Shown here: positions 27,101 through 36,909 of the stretch, piece by piece
Layout of the letters: every line of letters starts with the position of its first letter
Numbering within the stretch: the stretch's first letter is position 1
DNA from: Phaseolus vulgaris
Taxonomy: Eukaryota > Streptophyta > Magnoliopsida > Fabales > Fabaceae
Reading direction: 5' to 3'
Length of the DNA: 64,000 nt
NCBI RefSeq assembly: GCF_000499845.2
Contig: NC_023751.2
Coordinates: forward strand, 7,653,835 to 7,717,834
Translations under genes and position numbers: made by a program
Notes under the pieces: model-generated
What the model saw: only the letters and a program-made list of their open reading frames with translations
Told to the model about the DNA's origin: nothing
The model's database searches: none

Positions 27101-29393
27101 TCATTTCCAAGGTGAAGAAGGTATTGATGCAGGTGGGCTTACAAGGGAATGGTATCAATTGTTGTCTAGAGTTATTTTTGACAGAGGAGCATTGCTCTTT
27201 ACTACAGTAGGCAATGAATCAACATTTCAGCCAAACCCTAACTCTGTTTACCAAACAGAACATCTATCTTATTTCAAATTTGTTGGCAGAGTGGTGAGTT
27301 CTTCTTACGAATGTTTTTAATGTATGCGTTTTGTTGCATATACCTTTTACTTATCCCTTTCTACATTATCCAGGTTGGAAAAGCATTATTTGATGGTCAG
27401 CTCTTGGATGTCCATTTTACTCGGTCATTCTACAAGCATATCCTTGGGGTCAAAGTTACATACCATGATATTGAAGCTATTGACCCTGCCTATTTCAGAA
27501 ATTTGAAATGGATGCTTGAGGCAAGTGTCTTTTGTAGTTTTTCCGTTAGTCTTGTCAGTCTTTGCAATAGTTACCTTTCATATTTATTCATTGTGAAAAT
27601 TGTCTCATGTTTATGGTATGACTGCAGAATGATATCAGTGATGTTCTGGATCTTACTTTTAGCATTGATGCAGATGAGGAAAAGTTGATTTTGTATGAGC
27701 GGACAGAGGTTCTGACTTTATTTCAAAACTATTGAGATAATTTTATTTGTGTATTGTATTGCACATTGTTTGTATCTAATTTTAATGAACTTTCTATAGG
27801 TAACTGATTATGAGCTGATTCCTGGTGGACGGAATATGAAAGTTACAGAGGAGAATAAGCACCAATATGTTGATTTGGTTGTTGAGCATCGGTTGACTAC
27901 TGCTATTCGTCCTCAAATAAATGCTTTCTTGGAAGGGTTCAATGAATTGATTCCCAGGGAGTTAATATCTATATTCAATGACAAAGAGCTGGAATTATTG
28001 ATCAATGGACTTCCTGATATTGATTGTGCGTTTTTTTCAATATTAACATTACCTTTATTGAGGCCACACATTTATGCTGGCTATCTTTATTAGTGTTCAA
28101 ATTCATGAAAAGAAAATTTAACAATCTTTTCTACATTTCATTTCATTTCATTTCAGTGGATGACTTGAGAGCAAATACAGAATATTCTGGGTATAGTGGT
28201 GCATCACCGGTTATCCAATGGTTTTGGGAGGTTGTTCAGAGTTTCAGCAAAGAAGACAAAGCTAGATTGCTTCAGTTTGTGACAGGCACATCCAAGGTAT
28301 TGCTTTTAAGCTTTAAACCTTCTGATCTTTATGTATTTATTTACAAAAAATCCCCTGTGATTTTCCATGTTGAATCATGGCCACTTTGCTGCTTGTGGCT
28401 TCACATTGGAATAATTTTATTTTCTGCTCAATACCTTTGTGTTTTGATGCAAAAGATGAATTCAATTAAATATTAGCAATATATATTCAAATCCAGTTCA
28501 TGTGAATATCGAGAATCATGTAATATTGAGAAAGTTGAATACTTGTGTTTCAATGGAAATTCTTTAGTGAAAACGCACTCCTCAGATTTCCTATACGTAC
28601 ACAGTTGAAAAAGCTTTTGAACTAAACACAATAATTAATTCAATATTAAACCCTAAACCCTAAACACAATAATTAATATTATCTCCTCCTAACACAACAG
28701 ACACATTTCAGAATTAATTAAGTTTTTGATTCACAATTGCCTTTAGCATTTAATGCAGCAATTTCCAGTAGCTTTTAATGCAGCATTTGCCAGTAGATTA
28801 GTTTCTATTCTAACAGACACTTAGGCAAGAAGTATAAGTAGTTGGCCTTGTTTTCGTGAGAACTATTAATTCAGTGATCTGAGTTGTGATGGAGATAAGA
28901 CGCGCTAATTGTTTTGTTCCTGCTGTCAATTTACACCCTTGATCTAAGCTATACTGGTTTACCTCGAAAGACAGTATCTAATATCATTCTTATAATAATC
29001 AAATTATTATGTTCCTTGTTTTGTTAATCTGATCATGCAATATATAATTTTCAGGTGCCTTTGGAGGGATTTAGCGCTCTTCAAGGAATTTCAGGTTCCC
29101 AGAGGTTTCAGATACATAAAGCATATGGCAGTTCTGATCACTTGCCTTCTGCACATACTTGGTACCTTTTTTCTACTTTTCAGTTTATATTTTCTCAGCA
29201 TTTTTTAGAGATTTCTTAGGTATTTAATCACTTGATGGATCAATTATTATGACGTCTTGACATTAGTAACACGGAGTATTTTTTATGCAGTTTCAATCAA
29301 TTAGATTTGCCAGAGTATCCATCCAAACAACATTTGGAAAAGAGGTTACTTCTTGCCATTCATGAAGCAAATGAGGGATTCGGATTTGGTTGA
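12171..29393 (+). CDS. UPL1: UPL1/UPL2-type HECT E3 ubiquitin ligase, 16 exons, 3644 aa
   Basis: Exons: 12171-12266, 16135-16230, 16307-16510, 16652-23174, 23285-24345, 24415-24714, 24801-25005, 25248-25507, 25590-25876, 26195-27293, 27374-27520, 27628-27708, 27800-28025, 28157-28296, 29055-29161, 29291-29393. All junctions keep frame. The protein starts [18 protein letters not shown]. The N-terminal third is armadillo-like (DUF908/DUF913 region of this family). A UBA domain is at about 1299-1337 ([20 protein letters not shown]) and a UIM at about 1342-1360 ([14 protein letters not shown]). An acidic tract spans about 2142-2225. UBM-like repeats at 2568, 2606 and 2648 precede the HECT domain (about 3280-3644), with GGLTREWY and catalytic Cys3611 in [16 protein letters not shown]. 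The enzyme accepts ubiquitin from E2 on this Cys and passes it to substrates; Arabidopsis UPL1/UPL2 are about 3660-3680 residues. Introns 5 and 11 begin with GC. Which paralogue it is (UPL1 or UPL2) cannot be settled here. Confidence 0.93.
13370..14690 (-). mobile_element. Deleted Ty1/copia element in UPL intron 1, antisense
   Basis: On the minus strand a copia polyprotein is readable in pieces. Near 14590-14390 comes [13 protein letters not shown], then [16 protein letters not shown] (protease DSGA) and IFIGNGACL. At 14183-13965 comes the GAG-pre-integrase motif [12 protein letters not shown]. At about 13890-13700 comes the integrase start PIELVFTDL followed by GPTHLTS. Stops interrupt all of them (TGA before IPDSGA, TAG in DLWGP). 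At about 13593 a purine-rich TTGAGGGG is followed by TGATTTTAGTAGAAATAAGT, which is then partly repeated around 14670, consistent with 3' and remnant 5' LTRs. RT and RNase H are missing, so the copy is internally deleted and dead. Confidence 0.65.
14782..15115 (-). mobile_element. LINE-like 3' end fragment in UPL intron 1, antisense
   Basis: A run of 14 T at 14782-14795 is the poly(A) tail when read on the minus strand. It is preceded there by TTTAATTCTTTGCTGATC and CTGGGACACCCCTAAAGT, a 3' end I recognise as common in legume non-LTR insertions. No RT domain is readable. The left (5') limit on the element strand is uncertain, and a SINE is possible. Confidence 0.5.
24346..24414 (+). other. 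GC-AG intron (UPL intron 5, 69 bp)
   Basis: The exon ends AGAAGAG and the intron begins GCAAGT, the classical GC donor consensus, ending TTGTTCAG. Using the nearby GT at 24350 leads to a stop codon within a few residues of exon 6. The GC donor joins ELREE to [10 protein letters not shown], the sequence expected for this family. Confidence 0.85.
27521..27627 (+). other. GC-AG intron (UPL intron 11, 107 bp) within the HECT domain
   Basis: The exon ends ATGCTTGAG and the intron begins GCAAGT, ending GACTGCAG; this joins KWMLE to [12 protein letters not shown] at 27525 would give a stop just after the junction. A GT at 27527 would stay in frame but add two residues within a conserved HECT block, so the GC donor is preferred. 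Confidence 0.8.
28297..29054 (+). other. UPL intron 14 with LTR-like debris and a telobox
   Basis: This 758-bp intron has a telomere-like AAACCCTAAACCCTAAAC near 28649, flanked on both sides by AACACAATAATTAAT-type text. At 28741-28797 is a short tandem duplication (TTTAGCATTTAATGCAGCAAT and a close copy). A TCTATTCTAACAGACAC-type string further along resembles LTR ends. No coding sequence is seen; the nature of the insertion is uncertain. Confidence 0.4.
29160..29292 (+). other. HECT catalytic cysteine codon split by the last intron
   Basis: Exon 15 ends CAT ACT TG and exon 16 begins T TTC AAT, so the TGT codon for Cys3611 is divided 2+1 by a phase-2 intron. The Cys sits in [14 protein letters not shown], 34 residues from the C-terminus including itself, the standard HECT geometry. 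Confidence 0.9.
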
Positions 29394-30735
29394 CAAGTTT
29401 TTTGTTTCTTTCTTTTTTGGGAGGGGTGGGGTACGAAAACAAACTGTATTACATTTTAGGTTACAAGCTATTTAAAAGCTTTTACTGGGGGTTGACAAGA
29501 TTTTCAACATTATATCATGTTAATATGTTGTACAGTTCTATATTTGCAATGGGAAATGCTTCGGCGGTTTTTCAATAACCTGTTCACTGTGCCTTTGGGA
29601 CCTACGGGTAACTCATTTTTCACTTGAGCAATATTTGATGAGATTCCAGAAAGATAAGTAGATCTCCTCAATATTAAAAATTCAATGTTTCCCTCAGACC
29701 TAAAATTTATTATTATTAGTCCAGATAAGCACCACTTCTTTGCTTGTTTTAGTTTTTATTTATCTTATTTTTGCTTCATATGCATGCTATTCTGAATTTT
29801 TTGTGGTATATGTTATATATATTTGTATTAAAAATTTCGTTTTTGCCTCAAGTTGAATAATATAGATATTTATGTATATAATTAGATTTGAGGAAAACTT
29901 AAATAAAATATATTCACAATCAGTGTTGCTTTGTTATTTTTTAATGTTTAGAATGGCCCGAGTGGGGTTTGCATTGAAGAAAACTTTTTAACTTTTCTGT
30001 ATTTTATAATGTATGCGATCATTGTGTGATTATTTCTTGTTAATGAGAATTGAAATATAGTAATGAAAGAAAAAATGCGTAAAATAATAATGAAATTAAA
30101 TTGTGTGCCGATTATTTTCTCATTTCTTTTCTTCAATTTCATCTTCATCAATTCTTAGCATTTAAAAATTATAAAATAACAGAAGAATATAAATATTTTG
30201 TTTTGCATAGAACTGTGCTGCAATAATTCCCACTCCGTCTTACACTGTGTTTGTTTTCAGTCAAATACTTTTCATGCAAATGGATATGTGGGTGCCATCC
30301 ATGTTTGCATTCACTGAATATCGTGAAAATGCGACCAAGGAAAGGTGTGTCTCACTAAAGTGTGGAGAAAGAAAGCATGAGAAAACCAACTTGGGACCAA
30401 TGACTTTACAATATTGTTCTTGAGACTTTATTCAAGAGTGTCTGCACGTAACAATGCCCATGTAGAGATTTTTGAGCTTTGCAGTACGGTGGAGTTCTTA
30501 AATAGTCATCAATGGAGGTAGATGAGTTCACTGGGTTCACAAGCGTGAGATATTTGGTGTGTGCGAGGTTTTTTGCTTAGAGCTGAGCTACTGAGAGTGA
30601 TATGTATGTGTTTGAGGTTTAACACAACTGTTGGCGTGGTGGTTTGGTGCTCATTCCGTGATGTTTTCAGTAAGCATTCATGGTTATGGTGTCGTAATCA
30701 ATTAGGTTCTTATTGGAAACCGATTACATGAGACA
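29394..30735 (+). other. UPL 3' UTR and intergenic spacer
   Basis: No gene is seen. AATAAA occurs at 29902-29907, about 510 bases after the stop, with T-rich surroundings; an earlier poly(A) site is possible. From 30240 on the base composition is more balanced, but no coding frame or recognised repeat was found before the telomere-like tract. Confidence 0.5.
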
Positions 30736-31015
30736 AAAGCCACACAACATCGATTATATAATCCTAATCCTAATCAAAATCACAACTCTAACCTTAACCA
30801 CAATCATAAGCCCAACCATAACCCTAACACCCACCCTAAACCTAACCACATCATAACCCTAGTTCCTACCACATATAACCATAACCCTGTCCATAAAATC
30901 ACAAACATAAACCCTAACCCTAATATAAACCAAATTCATAAACCCTACTCCCTATACTTACCTCCTACCACTAACAACCCTTAACCCTCAACCAAAAGCT
31001 TAACCATCAATCTTA
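30736..31015. repeat. Degenerate interstitial telomere-like repeats
   Basis: A stretch of about 280 bp is dominated by variants of CCCTAAC, CCCTAAA and CATAACC (for example AACCCTAACCCTAAT near 30910). The variants are imperfect and interspersed with ACAAT-type text, so this is a telomere-like simple-sequence tract rather than a functional telomere. Confidence 0.65.
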
Positions 31016-31349
31016 ACCAAAAGCCTAACCCTCAACTATAAACTTAAAGTGATGGTTGTTTTGATGTAGTAATTGAATTTATATGGTTGTTTGTGTACAA
31101 AAATTTGTCTAAATGTATAATGATAATCATTGATCTATGAAATGACATCAAGAAACCTACACTTTACCCCCTACCACTAACAATCCTTAACCTTCATCCA
31201 AAAGTCTAATCATCAACCTTAACAAAAATCCTAACCTTTAACTATAAACTTAAAGTGATGGTTGTTTTGATGTAGTAATTGAAGTTATATGGTTGTTTGT
31301 ATGAAATAAAAAAATCTAAATGGATAATGATAATCATTGGTCTATCTAT
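30944..31349. repeat. 206-bp tandem duplication
   Basis: Unit one (about 30944-31149) and unit two (about 31152-31349) both contain CTACCACTAACAA, CTTAAAGTGATGGTTGTTTT, GATGTAGTAATTGAA and ATAATGATAATCATTG in the same order, offset by 206 bases. The second unit runs into the start of the Harbinger transposase frame at 31320, and the first carries a diverged copy of the same start region. Confidence 0.8.
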
Positions 31350-32707
31350 TTCAATATCAAGATGGATAACAAATTGTCCACAAATGACTATGTTGGTGGT
31401 GTGGACTTCAATCTAATTGCACACCTACAAGAACGTATGAAACTGCGTACACAAGAAGTTGCATTGGCGTTCCTTTGCATCGTCACATATGTATTGCATG
31501 TGTTGTATTTGTTAATGAAAACCACAAACTCTACACCAGAGTTCATACCATAAAAAGAACGTCGTGGACAAGAATTAATGTCGTACTTAGTCCACACTGA
31601 AAGATGTCGTTGCATGAGACCAGAATAATTTATTTAGTTATGTCAAAGAATAATAGAAATGGGGATTGTAAATGATGCATTTCGATCAACAATTGAGAAA
31701 CAAGTCACTAAATTTCTTTGCATCATTGACCATAACATAAAGAATTGGAGTATTTTATTCTTCTTTCATCGATACTAAGAAACCATGTCTTGTCACTCTC
31801 ATAATGTTTTGAATGAAATTTTGATGTTGGAAGAAAGATTTTTTAATTCAACCATTTGGGGTTGTACAACCTTATATCTTAAACAACAACCAATTTTATC
31901 CATACTTTAAGAATTTTTTTTTTAATTTTCTTCCTATAAATGTGAATTTGTTACCCATTAGAATTGTTTCGATACCATAGATGACACTCATGTTTGTATC
32001 CCACGAGCAAATGTTCCTCATTTTTGCAAAAGAAAAGATTGCCCAACTCATAACGTATTTGCAGCTTGTGATTTTGACATGAAATTCACACATGTTCTAG
32101 TCGGGTTGGAAGGAACAACCTCTGATTCTAGGATATTGAAGGATGCATTTGTATGAGAGGATTCATTGGTCATATCGAAAGGTGAGTTAGATGTGCTTTT
32201 GGAATCCACAATATTAATTGCATCACAATACTTATCAGTAATTATTATAATTAAATTATTGTAGAAAAATACTATCTTGGTGATGCCTGTTTTATGCTAA
32301 ACTCCCAAGTTATAACACCATACCGCAGGATTCGATATCATTTAAAAGAATACTTGAGGTTCGCATAATGCTCATGAGTTTTTTTTATCATCGTCATTGA
32401 TCATTTTTAAATGTAATTGAAAGAACATTCCGTGTGATGAAAAAATGATTCACAATTATAGCTAGCGAAAGGAGCCTCATTACTATTTGGACACTATGAC
32501 AATATTTTTTTAGCATATTTTATTCTTCATAATTTTCTTCGCGGGGTCGATAACGACTAATTTTTACTCGAAGAAGTTGATTGTGAGTTGATGGAAGAAG
32601 ATTTCGATGTGTCACACTTAGAAGTTTGTGAGGATGACTATAGGTTTGGGTCACACATTAGGGACACTATAACGAATGAAATATGGAGAGATTATGTAAA
32701 TAAATAA
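31320..32707 (+). pseudogene. PIF/Harbinger transposase (HARBI1-like), decayed
   Basis: A DDE transposase related to the PIF/Harbinger superfamily is readable across several frames. An N-terminal part ends near 31553 (MDNDNHWSIYFNIKMDN...). A helix-turn-helix-like part follows around 31600-31780 (RPEXF...LCQRI, then EKQVTKFLCIIDHNIKNR). The catalytic core starts near 31960: FDTIDDTHVCIPRANVP with the first Asp in TIDDTHV, then HNVFAACDFDMKFTHVLVGL and EGTTSDSRIL. Near 32270 come YYLGDACFMLNSQV and YRRIRYHLKEYLR (second Asp), then NVIERTFRVMKK. Several stops and frameshifts break it. PIF/Harbinger transposases cut and rejoin DNA at TTA/TAA targets together with a Myb-like partner, which follows immediately downstream. 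I could not find convincing terminal inverted repeats. Confidence 0.8.
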
Positions 32708-32884
32708 ATTTTATGTAATAAACTATATTATTAGTGAGAACATTTTGTTGGTTTTATGTTGATATTTGCCCAAAATGAATATTTATGTGTGGTGTTGTTA
32801 TTATTGTGAACATTTTTTTTAATAGGTTCTAACTTGGATCGTGGGAAGGACATTTCTCTAGAATAATTTGCAGGCATATGAGAG

Positions 32885-34027
32885 TTCACATTATGGATCA
32901 CAAATATGGATTTCCAACTGTTAAGTGCCATGGTGGATGATGCACACTTAAATAATATGATTGATTATAGTTGGACGACGCATGATTACAATAATATTGT
33001 TGAGACCATACGTCAATCTGGATTGGTAGGGATTACACAAAACAATTTCAAGAATAAATAGAAATTTTAAAAGATATATGGCGCGAGGTCTATGATCTCT
33101 TTAGTGGACTTAGTTGTTTCTCATGGAACGGAACTACTAAACAATTCGAGGTTGGGGATGATGCTTGGGATGTCTTGATCCACATAACATACAACTCAAA
33201 CCTAAAAATCCATACATCAACCAATATTTATAAAAAAAAATAATGTAATTGGTTAACATGATTTTAAGGAAAATTCATCAGTGGCAAAGTGACGTGTAAA
33301 TCCCATCAGACAATACTACTTGATGGAGGAATTATGGAGAGCTAATCGTACTCTAGGGCAAGGGGTGGGGACATCCTGACAGGCCAGACAAGGGATGCAG
33401 ACGCAACAATTTAATGTTGATATGAATGATAATAATATGGAGTATATCATAGAGAAGCCAAAATTTGATGCCACAATGGTAAGCTCCTTGATCACCTATG
33501 TTGCATATCGATTCATAAAACCTTGATGTGATTCCATCGGTGCCATCTCATCCATCTGGTGGTATTTCTTCCTTCTAGGGTTAAAAAAGAAAAACCCTCA
33601 TGATGGAGGTCATCGACGTGCAATTTGACAAGCTTAATGAGGTTTTATGTAGTCAGTGATGCCATTGGGACGGTTACTACTCAGATAGATAGGTTGTTTG
33701 ATATTCACGACCGATAGGCCATAACATTTGAGCGAATAGTTGTGATAGTGAAAGAAAATATGTAATATAATCGATAACATGTACTTGCAAAGGAATGACA
33801 AAATGACCTATTTTGTGAACACATTGGCTTGATGCCTCGTATCACAAGTTTCCAATACTCAGAAGTTGATATATAGGCCATATATGAGATGGACATACAT
33901 GATGTTGATGTTTTAGATTATTGTTATGACTTTCTATGTGTTCACCTATATGTATAAAGCAACTTCTTAGCATGTCCATAGAGCGTCAAATGAGAAAGTT
34001 GCCTTATGTAATGGTTGAGAGTCGCTA
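32885..34027 (+). pseudogene. Myb/SANT-like partner ORF of the Harbinger element, decayed
   Basis: About 180 bases after the transposase remains, on the same strand, are pieces of a Myb/SANT-like DNA-binding protein. They read HLNNMIDYSWTTHDYNNIV, then NFKNKXKFLKDIWREVYDLF, SCFSWNGTTKQFEVGDDAWD, and further on QFDKLNEVL, IGTVTTQIDRLFDI and DVDVLDYCYDFL. The last two are typical C-terminal pieces of plant Harbinger ORF1/Myb-SANT proteins. Stops and frameshifts are frequent. The pair (transposase plus Myb/SANT protein in one orientation) is the expected two-gene layout of a plant PIF/Harbinger element. Confidence 0.65.
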
Positions 34028-36909
34028 AACTATCTTACTTTGTATTTATTTACGAATATTTGTGTATTTCTTGAAGAATAGTTATTTCATTTTAACATCT
34101 TAGACATGTAATTTGATTTATGACAAGTATTGAACATTTTGTTTAATTTAGTTATGTTATATTCTGACAAATATTTGATGTGAAAATATTTAATTATTTA
34201 TTTCATATTATATCTTTGATTTAGTTGTTATGATATAATATTATGCTAATGTCTAATGGTTTCTTCCATCATATGTTCTAAGTTTTGTAGGAATTACTTC
34301 TTCATCTACTAAGAGACATCACATTTGTAGATAGAGTAAAGGAAAAGTCTCTGCAAATGATGCAGTTCCTGTTTCACGATCCCCCAATATTGAGGATGTA
34401 CTAAATCAGGCACAATATTTTAGTCAGTGTGAGCAAATAATATAGTATCGCAAGGGATTTTATGGTAGAGGAGTCGTCCTAGCTAAAATAAATAATTTTC
34501 TTTTCTTTGTGTCATTAGGGTTTAAGTTTCAACATCATTTGTAATATCAAGGTTTGAAACATTTTGTTACGTTGAAATATTCATATTTTAAAGATTCTCA
34601 TCATAGTGTTTTTATTCAATATGAGGATCATTTGATGGTAATCTTTGTACTGAGATTAATCAAAAGAGGATTGTTATTAGCCCTTCAATTCGACAACAAC
34701 ATGCCTCTACCTTGTGCATTATGGTTACACGGATCATGACTGAGTTTGAAGTGGATTTATCCATCCATTCAATTAGCTAGGATGGTCCCATTATTTTGGA
34801 AAAAAAAAATATTGAACAAGTTCAATATATATCACGTAAATAGTGTCCGACAGCATGACTAGGATGTGTAAGACAATGGTGAAGATGAACAAGACCTAAT
34901 TATATCGTACGATTATGTTCATGAAAGTGACCTCAATCCCTAATCATTCTCATATGTTACCACAAATTTAGTGTGATATTCAAGAGTTGCAGAAAAGTAT
35001 GAGGGCTATAAACCTAAATATTAAGAGACATTTTGACAAAGTCAATGAAAGAATTAACGACCTGCAACATCAACTTCATAACCTTTAGGAACTTTTTTAG
35101 TTATAAATATCTCACTGGATCATTAATATTCCTTAGGCACGTACTTTCCGCAAACACTTTTTTACCTTTACACAATTAAAAATTTATTTTTAATTGAATC
35201 AAATAAATTTTGTGACAATCATACATATATTTAAATAAATTTACCTAATTCGTACTTTTTCTAAAGTTAGTTTTTACACATTACAAAAAATAATATTTTA
35301 ATTACAAACAAGTATAATTTACAAATAAATAAATCAAAAATATTTTTATACTATTTTTAAATATACAGAAAATTTTGTAATCTTATTTTTTATCAATTAA
35401 AAAAATCAATTTCATTACGTCCATTACACCACTCATAACTTTCATAAATTTCTTCAACTCTATTTACATTAATCTAAATAAATCCGTTTTCCTCACATTT
35501 TTCTCTTAAATAATCTAAAATCTACTCCATTTCCACTCCACCTTCGTCTTCTTGCACTTAGTTTGCTTTCTATCATATTCTTTATTTTTTTTTTAATGTT
35601 ATGTTATTTTTTCTGAAAGACTATAGATAATTTTTTCTGTTTAGAATAAGTCAAAACATTGTTTCGTTGGAGATTTTTTTAGACCATGACAATTTTTCAC
35701 ATGTCTGGAAGTTTGCTTCTCTAAATTAAATTGAAAATGCAGTCACTATCGTAATTCACTCCTAATCTATTCACTATCATAATTCACTCGTAATCTATTG
35801 GAACATGTATGTCCACACACCATTCAAAAGTTTTATATCAATGCCATTTATTCTAAGAGATAATACATTCGATTTGTCAAATAAATAAATATATTATAAG
35901 AGATCATACTTATGTTTAGTAAATTGATTTTTTTTCTATTTAAAATTACCATTTTTTATGTTATTTTCAAATCCATGGTTATATATGAAAACACTGCTAG
36001 TTTTTATAATTATTAGTTAAAAACACATTTAATTTTTTAAAACAAATTTATAATATATTTATTTTTAAAATAACAAAAAATTAAACTCAAAGAAAACAGT
36101 GATGACTAATAGATGGGAAATGCAAGCATTCAAAATTGTTAAGGACATAAGTATTTGTGTGTACTTTTTTTAAATACAAACAAGAATAGTTATCTAAAAT
36201 GAAAACATATTTTAGAATTTTTGTTTAACGAAAGTGTTTTTAAGATATTTCTTAAAATAAAAAGACTTTAAGGTGATATTCTACTTATATATATTATATT
36301 TAATTTTCTTAACAGATTATTTCTTTGAATATATTTTGTTCACATATATTACTATGTTAGAAAATAATATTAAAAATTAGTTAAAAATAACCGTGTATCA
36401 TAATACAAACTATTTATTACAAACTTATAATTTTTATGTTAAAAATATTATTTACTTATTGTGATTTTTAATAATAATATGATATATATTTAAATATATT
36501 TTTTATAAACTTTATTTGTATATATAAAATTCATTATGGTATATGTTATATATACTAAAATACTAGTTAGCTTGTAAAAAGCAAATACATAAACAAATAT
36601 TACAGTACTCTCTTTAAATCTTACATTCTAAATTACTCTCTCTTTCCTATTAGCACATCTTTACTATAACTTCAATGTTATAAATTTAAAACTTGAAGTG
36701 TATAAAATTTAAGATTTTAGATCTTAATTTAATATCATATTAAAGATCTTAAACACTATAAAAATAAAGATCTTTAGAGTGAAGTTGTTTAATAAATAAT
36801 TTCTTAAAATTAATCCAATAAGAATAATAAAAAATAAATATTAGGAGCACTTGTTTTACTAAGCAGAAATTATCCAAGTTGGTAGAAAGTAAGAGCAACG
36901 TTGTTTGCT
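34028..36909. other. AT-rich intergenic region upstream of CLT
   Basis: No gene is recognised. A 61-codon frame at 34554-34739 has no motif I know and lies in decayed-looking sequence that may still belong to the Harbinger element or another insertion. From 35150 to 36850 the DNA is very AT-rich without apparent structure; its right end must contain the CLT promoter, but no clear TATA box stands out from the AT background. Confidence 0.5.

Noticed and set aside
27521..27530. GT donor at 27527 for UPL intron 11
   Set aside because: In frame, but it would add two residues inside a conserved HECT block and matches the donor consensus poorly. AG|GCAAGT at 27521 is better.
30736..31015. A chromosome end or functional telomere
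   Set aside because: The repeats are too degenerate and short, and genes continue on both sides.
31388..31615. Minus-strand frame over the Harbinger remnant
   Set aside because: Shadow of the plus-strand transposase N-terminal region.
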